From positions 1 to 64,000 of the forward strand of contig SHZU01000011.1 of assembly GCA_009692115.1 (NCBI GenBank): a DNA stretch of 64,000 nucleotides. The letters run 5' to 3'. A model generated the notes under the pieces. The model had not been told where the DNA came from. It worked only from the letters and a program-made list of their open reading frames with translations, and searched no databases. Position 1 is the stretch's first letter; every line of letters starts with the position of its first letter. The stretch comes from Gemmatimonadota bacterium. Its GTDB lineage: Bacteria > Gemmatimonadota > Gemmatimonadetes > Gemmatimonadales > GWC2-71-9. Below, one piece after another: positions 15,759 to 25,620 of the stretch. The translations under genes were made by a program, and so were the position numbers.

Positions 15759-18540
15759 CACGGCGGGCTCCTTCGCGGTCGTAGAACACCGGATCAACGA
15801 GGGTGACCGCCATCGAGTCCGAGCCGGTACAGGCGTGCAGGGTTTGGCCCAACCGTTCGGCTCCGCCCTTGACCATGGCCAAGCCGAAGCTCCGGCCTAA
15901 CGTTTCGCTCCAGAAACTCGAGGTCACATGGCCGATCATGGTCATCGGCGGGGCTTCCGCGGGGTCTTCGACCAATTGGGCCCCTTCGAGCACCACCGCG
16001 GCCGGATCGGCGGGGAGGAACCCGACCAGCCGGGGCCGGCCGGGGGCCATCATGGCCTTCCGGCGAAGGGAGCGTTTGCCGATGAAGTCTCGCTCTTTGG
16101 TCATCATCCAGCTGAGGCCGGCGTCGACGGGCGTGGTACTGGCGTCGGTATCCTGGCCCACGATGAGAAACCCCTTCTCGGCCCGGAGCACGCTCAGCGC
16201 TTCGAGGCCATAGGGCGTGATGCCATGGGGCATGCCGGCGGCCATCAGGGTGTTCCAGAGCGCTTCGCCCCGGTACCCGGGAACGCTCACTTCAAAGGCC
16301 AACTCGCCCGAGAAACTCACCCGGGCCACCTGGGCCGCCAGGCCGGCCACGGTGCCGGACCGGACGGTCATGAAGGGAAACGCCGCCGCCGACAGGTCGA
16401 GATCGGTGCCGGCCGCCGCGAGGACGGTCCGGGCCAACGGTCCGACCACTGCGATAGTGGCCCATTGCTCGGTAATGGAGGTGAGCCAGACCCGGAGGTC
16501 GGGCCACTCGGTCTGGAGCCACTCCTCCATCCATTCCATGACCGGGCCGGCATGACTGGTCGAGGTCGTGACGAAAAAGCGGTCCTCGGCGAGGTGCATG
16601 ATGACGCCGTCGTCGAACAGGATGCCGTCGAGCCGGCACATGGCGCTGTACCGGGCCCGGCCGGGCTTCAGATTGGCGATCTTGTTGAAGTACAGACGTT
16701 CCAGGAACTCGGCCGCGTCGGGACCCTGGACGTCGATCTTGCCTAACGTCGAGGCGTCCATCATCGCCACGGCCTGGCGCGCCGCGCGGCATTCGCGTTG
16801 GACCGCGTCGGCCATGGATTCCCCGGCCCGCGGGTAGTACCGGGGCCGTTTCCACTGCCCGACATTCTCAAAGACGGCGCCGGCGGCCACATGGGCCGGG
16901 TGAATCGGCGTGGTCCGGACCGGCTCGAACATCGCCCCGCGGGCCCGGCCCGCGAGCACCGAGTAGGCGATCGGCTCGACTGGGGGCCGGGCGCTCGAGG
17001 TGCCCATCGGGCCGTCTTGGTACCGGGCGGCGAGCATCCCCGCGTTCACCTTCGAGGTCCGGCCCTGTTCCACCCCGGTGCCGATCAGGGTATAGCGCTT
17101 GAGATGCTCCGCCGAGCGGATGCCGGCGCCCAACGCGCGGTGCACGCCCGCAATCGTCACGTCGCGATGGAGATCGACGAACGACCGGCTCTCGTCCTCG
17201 TCGGGGGCGGGAATCTGCCAGATCGGAATGGACGGCTGGATTTGAACCGGGGCCGTGTCGGGGACCCTGGTGTCCGCGGCGGGAAAACCGGCGGCCGCGG
17301 CTGCGGCGCGTCCCGCCTCGATCCCGGTTCGAAGCGAGCCCGCCAAGTCGAAAGCCCCGGTCAGTGCCCCGGCAACCTGATATCCCGGCGCGGGCTCGGT
17401 GGCCACGAACGTGGCCGGTGATTCGTTCCAGACCGTGGGGCCGCGCCGCTGATGATGGAGGTCGAGGACCGGGTCGAACCCACCCGACACGGCGAGCATG
17501 TCGCACTCGATTCGCTGGGCCTCACCGCCGGCTAGCGGCGCGACCTGCACCGCGATCAAGACACCGTCGCCGTCGCCGTCGGTGCCGGTGACGACTGAGC
17601 CGGTGATCATCCGGATCCCGGCGGCCCGGGCCCGTTCCGCGAAGGTACCCCCCGGCGCCGGGCGAGGGTCGACGATAGCGGCCACCGTTTGGCCCGCCGC
17701 CACCAGGTCGAGCGCCGTCCGATAGGCGTCGTCGTTGGCGGTGAACACCACGGTCCGTTCCGGCGCCAGCGCAAATTGGTGGAGATACCGGCGCACCGCG
17801 GCGGCCAGCATGATCCCCGGCCGATCGTTGTCCTGGAATACGATCGGGCGTTCGAGCGAGCCGGTGGCGAGGATGATCTGCCGGGCCCGGATCTGCCAAA
17901 GCCTCGGGTTGGCGCGGCGCTCGACGAGCATCATGCCGTTCTGGTCGAGCGCCACCACGGCCGTGGTCCGTCTGAGGATCCGGACTTCCGGGGCCGCCTC
18001 GAGCGCCGCTTCCTGGGCCGCGATCCAAGCCGATGCCTCCTGCCCGTCGATCAGGTCCCGATCGCCGGGGAGGGCGCCACCAAGCGATGGTCGCTGGTCG
18101 GCCAGGATGACCCGGGCGCCGGCGGCGGCCGCGGTGCGCGCGGCGAGGAGGCCGGTCGGGCCGCCGCCGATCACGAGGACGTCGCAATGCCCGGTGCGCC
18201 GGTCGGGCCGGCCCGGGTCGACGCCCTCGTGGAGCACGCCTTTGGTGGACAATCCCCGGGCCACCAGGCCCTCGAACACTTCAACTGTCGTGGCCCGGGT
18301 CAACGGTTCGGATGCCCCGCCTTCGCCGAGCTGCACGAAGGCATGGGCCTCTTCGGTGCCCGCGCTCATGACCCCGCGGGGGCGCTTCAGAGAGACGCTC
18401 GATCCGATCACGGCAATGCCGTTGGCCAGGAGCGCCGAGGCCAGCGTGTCGCCGGGGTGCGCCCCGAGCGGCTGTCCATTCCAAGAGAAGGACAGCTCCC
18501 GGGTTCGGTCGATCGTCCCGCCGGTTGGAAGCCGCTTCAT
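15751..18540 (-). CDS. soxA: Sarcosine oxidase alpha subunit
   Basis: 929 residues, the expected length for the large subunit. The N-terminal ferredoxin-like part (FSWNGQPLGAHPGDTLASAL) precedes a dinucleotide-binding region (VLVIGGGPTGLLAART near residue 120) that holds NAD in known enzymes. The C-terminal part from about residue 545 is a glycine-cleavage-T/aminomethyltransferase fold for tetrahydrofolate, with PGRARYSAMCRLDGILFDDG. The complex demethylates sarcosine to glycine, delivering the one-carbon unit to folate as 5,10-methylene-THF with H2O2. The start ATG at 18540 overlaps the soxD stop by ATGA. Two GTTAGGC octamer/heptamer sites fall inside the gene. Confidence 0.93.
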   Translation of the reverse strand: MKRLPTGGTIDRTRELSFSWNGQPLGAHPGDTLASALLANGIAVIGSSVSLKRPRGVMSAGTEEAHAFVQLGEGGASEPLTRATTVEVFEGLVARGLSTKGVLHEGVDPGRPDRRTGHCDVLVIGGGPTGLLAARTAAAAGARVILADQRPSLGGALPGDRDLIDGQEASAWIAAQEAALEAAPEVRILRRTTAVVALDQNGMMLVERRANPRLWQIRARQIILATGSLERPIVFQDNDRPGIMLAAAVRRYLHQFALAPERTVVFTANDDAYRTALDLVAAGQTVAAIVDPRPAPGGTFAERARAAGIRMITGSVVTGTDGDGDGVLIAVQVAPLAGGEAQRIECDMLAVSGGFDPVLDLHHQRRGPTVWNESPATFVATEPAPGYQVAGALTGAFDLAGSLRTGIEAGRAAAAAAGFPAADTRVPDTAPVQIQPSIPIWQIPAPDEDESRSFVDLHRDVTIAGVHRALGAGIRSAEHLKRYTLIGTGVEQGRTSKVNAGMLAARYQDGPMGTSSARPPVEPIAYSVLAGRARGAMFEPVRTTPIHPAHVAAGAVFENVGQWKRPRYYPRAGESMADAVQRECRAARQAVAMMDASTLGKIDVQGPDAAEFLERLYFNKIANLKPGRARYSAMCRLDGILFDDGVIMHLAEDRFFVTTSTSHAGPVMEWMEEWLQTEWPDLRVWLTSITEQWATIAVVGPLARTVLAAAGTDLDLSAAAFPFMTVRSGTVAGLAAQVARVSFSGELAFEVSVPGYRGEALWNTLMAAGMPHGITPYGLEALSVLRAEKGFLIVGQDTDASTTPVDAGLSWMMTKERDFIGKRSLRRKAMMAPGRPRLVGFLPADPAAVVLEGAQLVEDPAEAPPMTMIGHVTSSFWSETLGRSFGLAMVKGGAERLGQTLHACTGSDSMAVTLVDPVFYDREGARRDG

Positions 18541-18809
18541 CGGGCGTCCCCCGGCTTCTCGGTCGTGAGGTACGAGCCGCGGATCTCGCTCGTCATCGTG
18601 TCCCGGACCACATGAAACCACCGGCGGCATCCGGCCACGTGGGTCCAGCGTTCGGCGAACGCTCCCGCGGGGTTATTGCGATAGAACAGAAACTTGGCCC
18701 AGGCGGCGTCATCGACGTCCGAGCCAGGATACTCGAGGTGGGCTTCGCCACCGTAGTGGAATTCGTTTTCCTCACGGGGCCCGCACCACGGGCAATGGAT
18801 TTGCAGCAT
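18537..18809 (-). CDS. soxD: Sarcosine oxidase delta subunit
   Basis: 90 residues. The N-terminal CPWCGPREENEFHYGGEA supplies the cysteine/histidine zinc site typical of SoxD, with a later Cys in HVAGCRRWF. The small subunit has a structural role in the heterotetramer. It starts 10 bases after the soxB stop and ends in a 4-base overlap with soxA. Confidence 0.93.
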   Translation of the reverse strand: MLQIHCPWCGPREENEFHYGGEAHLEYPGSDVDDAAWAKFLFYRNNPAGAFAERWTHVAGCRRWFHVVRDTMTSEIRGSYLTTEKPGDAR

Positions 18810-18819
18810 CGCGGGATTC

Positions 18820-20043
18820 CTAGTGCGCCACGGCGGCCGCGCCGTGTTCGTCGATCAGGTCGCCGGTTTCGAATCGAGCCAAGGAAAACGGCACGACCAA
18901 GGGATGCGGCGCGCCGTTGGCGATGGTGTCCGCAAAGACCCAACCCGAGCCGGGAGTAGCCTTGAATCCGCCGGTACCCCAGCCGCAGTTCAGGAACAGA
19001 TCTCGAATCGGGGTGAGGCCGACGATCGGTGAAGCATCCGGGGCAACGTCGACGATCCCGGCCCACGTCCGGAGCATATGGATCCGGCTGAAGATCGGAA
19101 ACAATTCGAGGGCGGCTGCCATCTGGTCTTCGATGATATGAAACGAACCCCGTTGGGCATACGAGGTGTAAGGGTCCCGGCCCGCGCCCATGACCAACTC
19201 GCCCTTGTGCGCCTGGCTCACGTAGACGTGCACCGCGCCCGACATGACGACACACGGGAGCACCTGCTCGACGATATCGGACACCAGCGCCTGGAGCGGC
19301 GAACTCTGAATCGGCAGGTCGAAACCGGCCATCGCGGCCAAGAGTGGCGAACGGCCCGCGCCGACCAGTCCGATCCGGTTGGCGCCGATCCGGCCCCGGG
19401 TGGTGACGACGCCGGTGACCCGGTCGCCGTCCTTCTCGAAACCGGTCACTTCACAATTTTGGATCAGGTCGACCCCCAGCCGGTTCGCGGCCCGGGCCAG
19501 CGCAAAGACCACCGCGTCGTGACGGGCAATCCCGCCTCGGCGTTGCAGGGTGCCGCCGATGACCGGGTACCGGACGTCCGGAGAGATGTTGACGATCGGA
19601 CAAAACTCCTTGACCGATTGGGCGTCGAGGACCTCGGAGTCAATCCCGTTCAGCAGATTGGCGAACGTGTTTCGCCGGCCGGTGTGGAGGTTCGACTGGC
19701 TGTGGATCAGGTTGAGGACGCCGCGCTGATCGAACAAGAGGTCGTAGTCGAGTTCCTGGCCCCATGTCTCCCAGATTTTGAGCCCGTGTTCGTACAAGGC
19801 GGCGCTCTCGTCGCGAAGATAGTTCGACCGGACCACCGTGGTGTTCCGGACGGCGTTACCGTTCCCAAGCCAAGCCCGCTCCACCACCGCCACGTTGGTA
19901 ATCCCGTGGTTCTTCGCCAGATAGTAGGCGGTCGACAGCCCGTGCAATCCGCCCCCGACGATGACGACGTCGTAGGAGGGTTTGGGGTCCGGGTTCCGCC
20001 ACAGGAAGTCCGGGTTGTGGGCGGCATGTTCATTCGGATGCAT
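18820..20043 (-). CDS. soxB: Sarcosine oxidase beta subunit
   Basis: 407 residues of the FAD-dependent D-amino-acid-oxidase superfamily. Adenine-dinucleotide motif [20 protein letters not shown] is at residues 24-43. [19 protein letters not shown] and [14 protein letters not shown] near the C-terminus are characteristic SoxB blocks. This subunit carries the sarcosine-oxidising FAD and, in known enzymes, covalent FMN at the alpha-beta interface. It is the first gene of the operon. Only 27 bases separate its ATG from the divergent DinB ATG, so promoter elements for one or both must lie in coding DNA or overlap in that gap (TAAAAT is present). Confidence 0.93.
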   Translation of the reverse strand: MHPNEHAAHNPDFLWRNPDPKPSYDVVIVGGGLHGLSTAYYLAKNHGITNVAVVERAWLGNGNAVRNTTVVRSNYLRDESAALYEHGLKIWETWGQELDYDLLFDQRGVLNLIHSQSNLHTGRRNTFANLLNGIDSEVLDAQSVKEFCPIVNISPDVRYPVIGGTLQRRGGIARHDAVVFALARAANRLGVDLIQNCEVTGFEKDGDRVTGVVTTRGRIGANRIGLVGAGRSPLLAAMAGFDLPIQSSPLQALVSDIVEQVLPCVVMSGAVHVYVSQAHKGELVMGAGRDPYTSYAQRGSFHIIEDQMAAALELFPIFSRIHMLRTWAGIVDVAPDASPIVGLTPIRDLFLNCGWGTGGFKATPGSGWVFADTIANGAPHPLVVPFSLARFETGDLIDEHGAAAVAH

Positions 20044-20070
20044 GGGACTTAAAATACCCTAGAGGGAATC

Positions 20071-20673
20071 ATGACGCATCCATTCAGTCTCTTCGCCGAA
20101 AGCTACGAGACCGAGCGCCTCAAGACCCTTTCGGTCTGGGCCGAATTCCGGGATGACGAGCTGGCGTTTCGGCCGGCGCCCCTGGCCCGCACGCCGCATG
20201 AGCACATGGTGCACCAATGCGTTTCGGAGCAGGGCTGGATGATCCGGATGCTCGGCATCGACATCGGCCGGCCGGAGTTGCCCCCCGTCGAAGACCGGCT
20301 CTCGTTCCTGCGCCACTACGACGAGGTGTCGCGGCTCCGGCGCGAGGTCCTCGACGCCAAGGAGCCGGAGTGGTTCGGGGAGCCGACGACGTTCTTCGAC
20401 GTGCCCCGGACCCGGGCCTGGGTCCTCACCCGGCGGCTGGTCCATTCCGCCCATCATCGGGCCCAGCTCACCGTCTACCTCCGCTTGCTCGACCGGCCGC
20501 TCTATTCGACCTATGGCCCGACCGCCGACACCGGCGGCCTGTTTCAGCACCAAGCCCCCGTCATTTATCGCTACCCGTCCGCCGAGGCTTTGCTTGAGGC
20601 CGAGGCGGCCGGGGGGGGGGCGTGGCCGGACTTGCCGGGCCCCGGCCCCCGCGCGCCCACGGAGCGGCCCTGA
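20071..20673 (+). CDS. DinB/YfiT-like four-helix protein
   Basis: 200 residues with the DinB superfamily layout. Histidines at RTPHEHMVHQCVSEQGWM near residues 43-48 and at LVHSAHHRAQLTVYLR near 130-134 would build a three-His metal site. DRPLYSTYGPTAD following the last helix is a frequent family ending. Many members act in low-molecular-weight thiol transfer or remain uncharacterised. A good ribosome-binding site (AGAGGGAATC) precedes the ATG. The last 30 codons carry a run of ten G bases (20611-20620), so length variation there would change the C-terminus. Confidence 0.8.
   Translation: MTHPFSLFAESYETERLKTLSVWAEFRDDELAFRPAPLARTPHEHMVHQCVSEQGWMIRMLGIDIGRPELPPVEDRLSFLRHYDEVSRLRREVLDAKEPEWFGEPTTFFDVPRTRAWVLTRRLVHSAHHRAQLTVYLRLLDRPLYSTYGPTADTGGLFQHQAPVIYRYPSAEALLEAEAAGGGAWPDLPGPGPRAPTERP
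20611..20620 (+). repeat. Run of ten G bases within the DinB-like gene
   Basis: A homopolymer of ten guanines lies in frame, read as Gly-Gly-Gly in EAAGGGAWPDL. It is the longest mononucleotide run I saw in the window and is slippage-prone; gain or loss of one G would replace the final 18 or so residues. Confidence 0.9.
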
Positions 20674-20677
20674 CCCG

Positions 20678-23542
20678 CTAGGAAATGGCCTTGGGTTTCT
20701 TCTGCCGGCTCTTCAAATGCTCTTCCATCTTGAGCCGGGGGACGCCTTCCTTCATCCAGTCCGGCGCCGGGAGTCCCTTCAGGTAGTGGTCGAAGTACTC
20801 CTGCATCCGGACCGTGTAGTCCTTCTGGTTCTTGGGTAGCTGCAACCCGTGGTTCTCGCCGACATACTGCAACATGATGACGTCTTTGTCCTGCTCCCGC
20901 AACGAATTGAAGAACGTGATCCCTTGGTTGAAATCGACCGCCCCGTCCTTTTCGTTGTGCAGGATCATCACCGGGGTTTCGATTTGCTTGACGAAAAACG
21001 CCGGCGAGTTCCGGATGTAGGCTTCGTGGTTGTCGAGGTAGCTGCCCTTGAACCGGCCCTGCGAGGTCTCGAAGATCGCCATGTCGGCGGTGCCGGTATT
21101 CCAGTAGACCGAGTTGTACATCGAGATCATGTCGGTGAGCGGGGCGCCGGTCACGATCCCGCTGAACAGCTTGCCCGTCTGGGTGGCCAGGAAGGACGAC
21201 TGATAACCGCCCCAGGAATGGCCGTGGAGACCGACCTTGGCCGGGTCCACGATGCCGGTGGCGATGGCCGCCTTGACCGCGGGCACCACGCACCACACCG
21301 ACGACATGCCCGGGTCGTTGATCCGGTATACGATGTCCGGCTGGAACACCGCGTACCCGCGGCTGGTATAGATGCTCGGGTTGAACGCCCGGGTTTCGTT
21401 CGGCACGGCGTAGCTGTGAAGCCCTTGGGAGAGCTTCTCGTAGATGTACACCACGGTCGGATACTTCTTGCCCGGCTCATAGTTGGCCGGCAGATAGAGC
21501 GCCCCCTGCAGGCTGTCGCCCTTCTCGGACACGTAGTTGACCAGCTGGGCGCCGGAGGACCAGGCATAGTCCTTCTGCTGGGGATTGGCGTCGGTCAGCC
21601 GGACCGGGTTGGCCAGCTTGGCGTCAGCCACCCAGTAGTCCGGAAAGTCCCGGACGGTTTGCCTGGTGTAGACCCAGGTCTCGGCATCGCGGGCCCGGTT
21701 CACCAAGAACTTGGCGTCGTCCGCCAGCAGCATCTCGGCGCCGGGCTTGGCCGGGATGACTCGGGCCAGGCCTTCCTTTTTGGTCCACTCGCCGTAGGTC
21801 TGGAGGTACATCGGCTTGGTCAAGTCGATGCCCTTTTCCTTGGGATCGATGACCAGCCGCCTGGTAAACCGGATCTTGTCCCGCTTGCCGGTCCCGGTCA
21901 GGTTGACGAAGCTCCCGCCCGTGGCCGCCACGCGCCAGACATCCCAGTTGTCGAACAACAGGACGAACCGGCTGTCGGCCGACCAGCCTAACGGCTCGAC
22001 CGGCGGGCGGTCCACGTTGTGGTCGTCCTCCGTATCGATGAACGTGGTCGGCGCGCCCGGGGTAATCGCCTTGGTCTGCCCGGTCAGAAAGTCGTAGACG
22101 TGATATTCGCCGTTGTCGTAGAACAGCGCCTTGGTGCCGTCCGGCGAGGGCCGGATCGGATAGGAGGCGGTCTTCTTGATCGGCGTCCGGGCTCCGGTCT
22201 TCAAGTCGATGGCGTAGTAGTCCCGGCGCTGGCCGCCGTCGATGTTGTCCCGCCGTTCGTAGACCCGGCGGTCGGTGCCGAGTCCGTACCGGTCGCGCGG
22301 GGTCAACTGCACGTCGCGAAGCTCGTCGTCCGCGAGCGCCAGGAACTTCCGCTCGACCACTCGGTAAAGCGCCAGGGACGAGAAGATCTTGTCGCGTCCC
22401 TCTTCGACCTGCTGTTGCGATTGGAGCCGGCCCTCTTTGCCGTGCCAAATCACCAGGGTCGGGAGGTCGTCCTCGGTGCCGCCGGCGCCGGCCGGCGTCT
22501 GCATCATGCCCGGTGTGCCGGCCACCGGCTTCACATCGGGCCGGCCGGTCTTGGATTCGGGGCCGTTCCGGCGGGCCGTGGTCCCAAAGGCCAGCGCCGC
22601 AAAATCGGCGGTCCACCGAGGAGTGCGGTCCGGACTGACCCGGCGGTCGGCGGGCAGGCCGGTGGCCGGACTCGGCTCATAGACGACCTTGGTGTTGCCG
22701 CCGCCGACGCTGGTGATTCCCACCACGGCGTACACCGTGTCGCCCCGGGCACTGTCGGGCCGGCCACGGAGTACCGCCAGAGCCAGCCCGCTATCCGCCC
22801 ACGCCAGACGCCGGTACACGGCTTTGTCGCTCTCGATGGTTTTGACTTGGTCGGTGGCCAGGTTCCGGATCTGCACCCCGTTGCCCACGAGATCTTTGGC
22901 CTCGGTGGTCCAGGCCAACCACCCGCCGGTTTCATCCAACGCGTAGTCGGCCACCGAACCGATCGTGCTCATCGTGCCGGTCCGGAGGTCGAGCAGCAGG
23001 AGATCTGAGGCCGTGGCCCCTTCGGCCGGATAACGCTTCATCGCGACCCAGGCCGGGTTCTCCCCGGCAAAGCTGAATCGTTGGATCTTCTCGAAATCCC
23101 GCTTCTCGCCGGTGGCCAGATTGACCACCACGAGGCCGGTTTGAATCGGCTTCTTGTCTTTCTTGAGCTTCTTGGTTTCCTCGGCGGTCGGGTAAGTCGA
23201 GAACGCGGTCCATTTGGCGTCGCCGGAGATCACCAGGGGCGAGTTCCTGGGCGTCTGGTCAAACGGGTTGAACGGCTGGACCACCGCCTCGCCGATCGGA
23301 AACCGCCACTCCCGGGCCTCCGCGCTCGTCGGGCGCACCACGACTTCGCCGTCGCCTTCGTTCGGCGCCAGCACGTAGGCAAACCAGCGGCCGTCGGGGG
23401 AGGTGGCGGCATTCCGGATCGATTTCCAGAAGCTCAGATCAGTGGCGTCGAGCGTCTTTTGCCCGCCGGACTGCTGGGCTGGGGCCCTGGTGGCGGTCAA
23501 GGCCGCCAACCCGAGAACCGGGAGGAATCGGAGTACGCGCAT
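20678..23542 (-). CDS. Secreted S9 (prolyl oligopeptidase/DPP-like) peptidase
   Basis: 954 residues with a signal peptide (LRFLPVLGLAALTATRAPAQ). The long N-terminal part (to about residue 680) should form the beta-propeller. The C-terminal alpha/beta-hydrolase domain holds the nucleophile elbow GLHGHSWGGYQSSF (Ser near 775), acid in NEKDGAVDF (near 865) and His in GENHGLQL (near 895). It would cleave proline-containing or other short peptides in the periplasm or outside. It is convergent with the DinB-like gene four bases away. Insertion-like segment with KTGRPDVKPVAGTPGMM in the propeller is low complexity. Confidence 0.9.
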   Translation of the reverse strand: MRVLRFLPVLGLAALTATRAPAQQSGGQKTLDATDLSFWKSIRNAATSPDGRWFAYVLAPNEGDGEVVVRPTSAEAREWRFPIGEAVVQPFNPFDQTPRNSPLVISGDAKWTAFSTYPTAEETKKLKKDKKPIQTGLVVVNLATGEKRDFEKIQRFSFAGENPAWVAMKRYPAEGATASDLLLLDLRTGTMSTIGSVADYALDETGGWLAWTTEAKDLVGNGVQIRNLATDQVKTIESDKAVYRRLAWADSGLALAVLRGRPDSARGDTVYAVVGITSVGGGNTKVVYEPSPATGLPADRRVSPDRTPRWTADFAALAFGTTARRNGPESKTGRPDVKPVAGTPGMMQTPAGAGGTEDDLPTLVIWHGKEGRLQSQQQVEEGRDKIFSSLALYRVVERKFLALADDELRDVQLTPRDRYGLGTDRRVYERRDNIDGGQRRDYYAIDLKTGARTPIKKTASYPIRPSPDGTKALFYDNGEYHVYDFLTGQTKAITPGAPTTFIDTEDDHNVDRPPVEPLGWSADSRFVLLFDNWDVWRVAATGGSFVNLTGTGKRDKIRFTRRLVIDPKEKGIDLTKPMYLQTYGEWTKKEGLARVIPAKPGAEMLLADDAKFLVNRARDAETWVYTRQTVRDFPDYWVADAKLANPVRLTDANPQQKDYAWSSGAQLVNYVSEKGDSLQGALYLPANYEPGKKYPTVVYIYEKLSQGLHSYAVPNETRAFNPSIYTSRGYAVFQPDIVYRINDPGMSSVWCVVPAVKAAIATGIVDPAKVGLHGHSWGGYQSSFLATQTGKLFSGIVTGAPLTDMISMYNSVYWNTGTADMAIFETSQGRFKGSYLDNHEAYIRNSPAFFVKQIETPVMILHNEKDGAVDFNQGITFFNSLREQDKDVIMLQYVGENHGLQLPKNQKDYTVRMQEYFDHYLKGLPAPDWMKEGVPRLKMEEHLKSRQKKPKAIS

Positions 23543-23650
23543 GAGAGCCCTAAAATCGGAAGTGGTGCGGACAGGTAACCCCCCAATAATCGCCGCAAAG
23601 CACTCTAACGGCTAGGTGGCGAAACCGCGGGCCGGATGCTAGTATCACGA

Positions 23651-25015
23651 ATGGACTCCAATTTTACGATCCGCGAACGCGACCGGATGCTCAAGGAACT
23701 GGTTGAATTCCTCTCGATTCCGAGCATCAGCGCCCTGCCGAACCATGCCCAAGATTGCCGCCGAGCCGCCGGCTGGCTGATCGACCAATTCAAGCGCCTC
23801 GGCTTTCCCGTCGTCCAACTGCTCGAGGGCAACGGCCATCCGGTGGTCTGGGCCGAAAGCCCGCCAGTGCCCGGGGCACCGACCTTGTTGGTGTACGGGC
23901 ACTACGACGTCCAGCCGGTCGATCCGATCCATGAATGGAACACACCGCCCTTTGAGCCGACCGTGCGGGATGGCCGGATCTATGCCCGGGGTGCCGCCGA
24001 CGACAAAGGCCAAGTCTACTGTCTCATGAAGGCCTACGAAGCCGTATTGCAGAGCGGCAAGCCACCCATCAACATCCGGTTTCTGATTGAGGGCGAAGAA
24101 GAGAGCGGCGGAACCGTAATCGGTGATTTGCTTACCGCCGAGCCGGACCGCGCCAGGGCCGATGCGATTTTGATTTGCGACATGTCCTACTTCGATATCG
24201 GGTGGCCGGCCGTCTACACGGCGCTCCGGGGCCTCTGCTACGCGGAAATCCATGTTCGCACTGCCGAGCGAGATCTCCACTCGGGGAGTTACGGCGGCGC
24301 CGCCCCCAACGCCATGGAGACGTTGGCCCGGCTGTTGTCGGACCTCAAGGGACGGTCCGGCAAGATCAACATCCCGAAGCTCTACAAGTCGGTGAAGCCG
24401 CCAACCAAGCACGAGCTCAAAGTCTGGAAACAACTGCCGTTCGATGAAGCCCGGTTCCTCAAAGAGGAAGTGACCGGCAAGGCACTCACCGGGATCCAAA
24501 AAGCGTCGGTGCTCGAGCGGGTCTGGGCCCTGCCCACGTTCGAAATCCACGGCATCCGGGGCGGCTTCACCGGCGAGGGCGCGAAGACGGTGATTCCCGC
24601 GACGGCGATGGCCAAGGTGAGCCTCCGGCTCGTACCCGGTCTCCCGTTCGAGAAGGTGGCCAAGTGGCTGAAGAAGGCGGTCGCGAAAATGGCCCCTGAG
24701 TGGGCCGAGGTCGAGGTCCGGATCCTCCATGGCGGCGATCCGGTCGAGGTCGATGTCGGGCATCCGGCCTTCAAGACCCTTGACGCGGCCTTTGCCGAGG
24801 TGGTGGGCCGTGGCACGGTGCCCGTGCGCGCCGGCGGATCGATCCCGGTGGTCACTCAATTCGCGAAAGCCGGCGCCCCGGTCATTCTGACCGGAATCGG
24901 CCTGCCGGACGACGGCCTCCACTCACCGAACGAGAAGCTCGACCTCCAGCAACTCTGGGAAGGGATCGCGGTGTTCGGACGATTTTACGAGAAGCTCGGG
25001 GAAAAGGCGGTGTAG
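23651..25015 (+). CDS. M20-family metallopeptidase (dipeptidase)
   Basis: 454 residues. The metal ligands are in order: GHYDVQPVDP (His/Asp), the bridging Asp in YARGAADDKGQ, and Glu pair in IEGEEESGG, with a later IPVVTQFAKAG and GLPDDGLHSPNEK segment. The lid/dimerisation domain follows the first catalytic half. It should hydrolyse di- or tripeptides using two zinc ions in the cytoplasm (no signal peptide). Start ATG at 23651 (MDSNFTIRERD) is chosen; another in-frame ATG at 23636 is five codons earlier and neither has a clear ribosome-binding site. TAGTAT lies 6-11 bases before 23651, so a leaderless transcript is possible. Confidence 0.88.
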   Translation: MDSNFTIRERDRMLKELVEFLSIPSISALPNHAQDCRRAAGWLIDQFKRLGFPVVQLLEGNGHPVVWAESPPVPGAPTLLVYGHYDVQPVDPIHEWNTPPFEPTVRDGRIYARGAADDKGQVYCLMKAYEAVLQSGKPPINIRFLIEGEEESGGTVIGDLLTAEPDRARADAILICDMSYFDIGWPAVYTALRGLCYAEIHVRTAERDLHSGSYGGAAPNAMETLARLLSDLKGRSGKINIPKLYKSVKPPTKHELKVWKQLPFDEARFLKEEVTGKALTGIQKASVLERVWALPTFEIHGIRGGFTGEGAKTVIPATAMAKVSLRLVPGLPFEKVAKWLKKAVAKMAPEWAEVEVRILHGGDPVEVDVGHPAFKTLDAAFAEVVGRGTVPVRAGGSIPVVTQFAKAGAPVILTGIGLPDDGLHSPNEKLDLQQLWEGIAVFGRFYEKLGEKAV

Positions 25016-25016
25016 G

Positions 25017-25574
25017 TCAGGCCGGCGGTTCGTCGGGGGCAATCCGTTTGTGGCTCCCGGAGTATCGGGCTTCCGTGCGAGCGTGGAGTTCGTCGACGCC
25101 GATCAGCGCCCGGACCGACACCACGATGCCGGCCACGACATCGTCGGCCCAATAGGAATCCGGGCGCTCTCCTGCCGGAAGAGCGGCCGCTTGCTTGTCG
25201 AGAAACTGGGTGGCGGTCGCGATCCAGTCACTTTGGGCCCCGGCCACCAACGACCACGACGCCGTGGCCCGAAGTTCGAGTTCCGAGAGCTCCGTCAACA
25301 GGCTGTCGATTCCGGTCGTCACCGGTTCGCGCCGCAGCCGCTCGGCCACCGCCGCGAGCACCGCGCCGCGGGTCGCTTCCTCGGCCTCCGAGAGGGGGGC
25401 GAGGTAGTGGCGCTGATCGGCCACCATCTCGGCCAGCCGGACGCACACCGCCCGAATGGCTGGGGTCAGCGTTACCGGCGCCTCCTTGGCCCAGCTCGAG
25501 GCGGCCTTGAGAATGTCCCGGACCCGGTCGTCCGCGACCGCGTTCAGCTTGGTGACGTCAAGAGGCTCCGCCAT
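25017..25574 (-). CDS. Hypothetical protein
   Basis: 185 residues, mostly predicted helix and rich in Ala, Glu and Arg. I do not recognise the family. It contains SELELRATASWSLVAGAQSD and a hydrophobic patch (DDVVAGIVVSVRALIGVDEL) too short and charged to be a clear membrane span. No signal peptide. Its stop is one base from the M20 stop (convergent). Upstream, 46 bases separate it from lipB on the same strand, so it may be the tail of the pyruvate dehydrogenase/lipoate operon. Confidence 0.65.
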   Translation of the reverse strand: MAEPLDVTKLNAVADDRVRDILKAASSWAKEAPVTLTPAIRAVCVRLAEMVADQRHYLAPLSEAEEATRGAVLAAVAERLRREPVTTGIDSLLTELSELELRATASWSLVAGAQSDWIATATQFLDKQAAALPAGERPDSYWADDVVAGIVVSVRALIGVDELHARTEARYSGSHKRIAPDEPPA

Positions 25575-25620
25575 GATGGCGGAAGATAATACCTGGGCTC
25601 GGTCGGTGGTCCCGTTCGGT

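Noticed and set aside
15928-18615. Several long plus-strand frames opposite soxA
   Set aside because: soxA and its neighbours form a canonical operon on minus; the plus translations lack any conserved feature.
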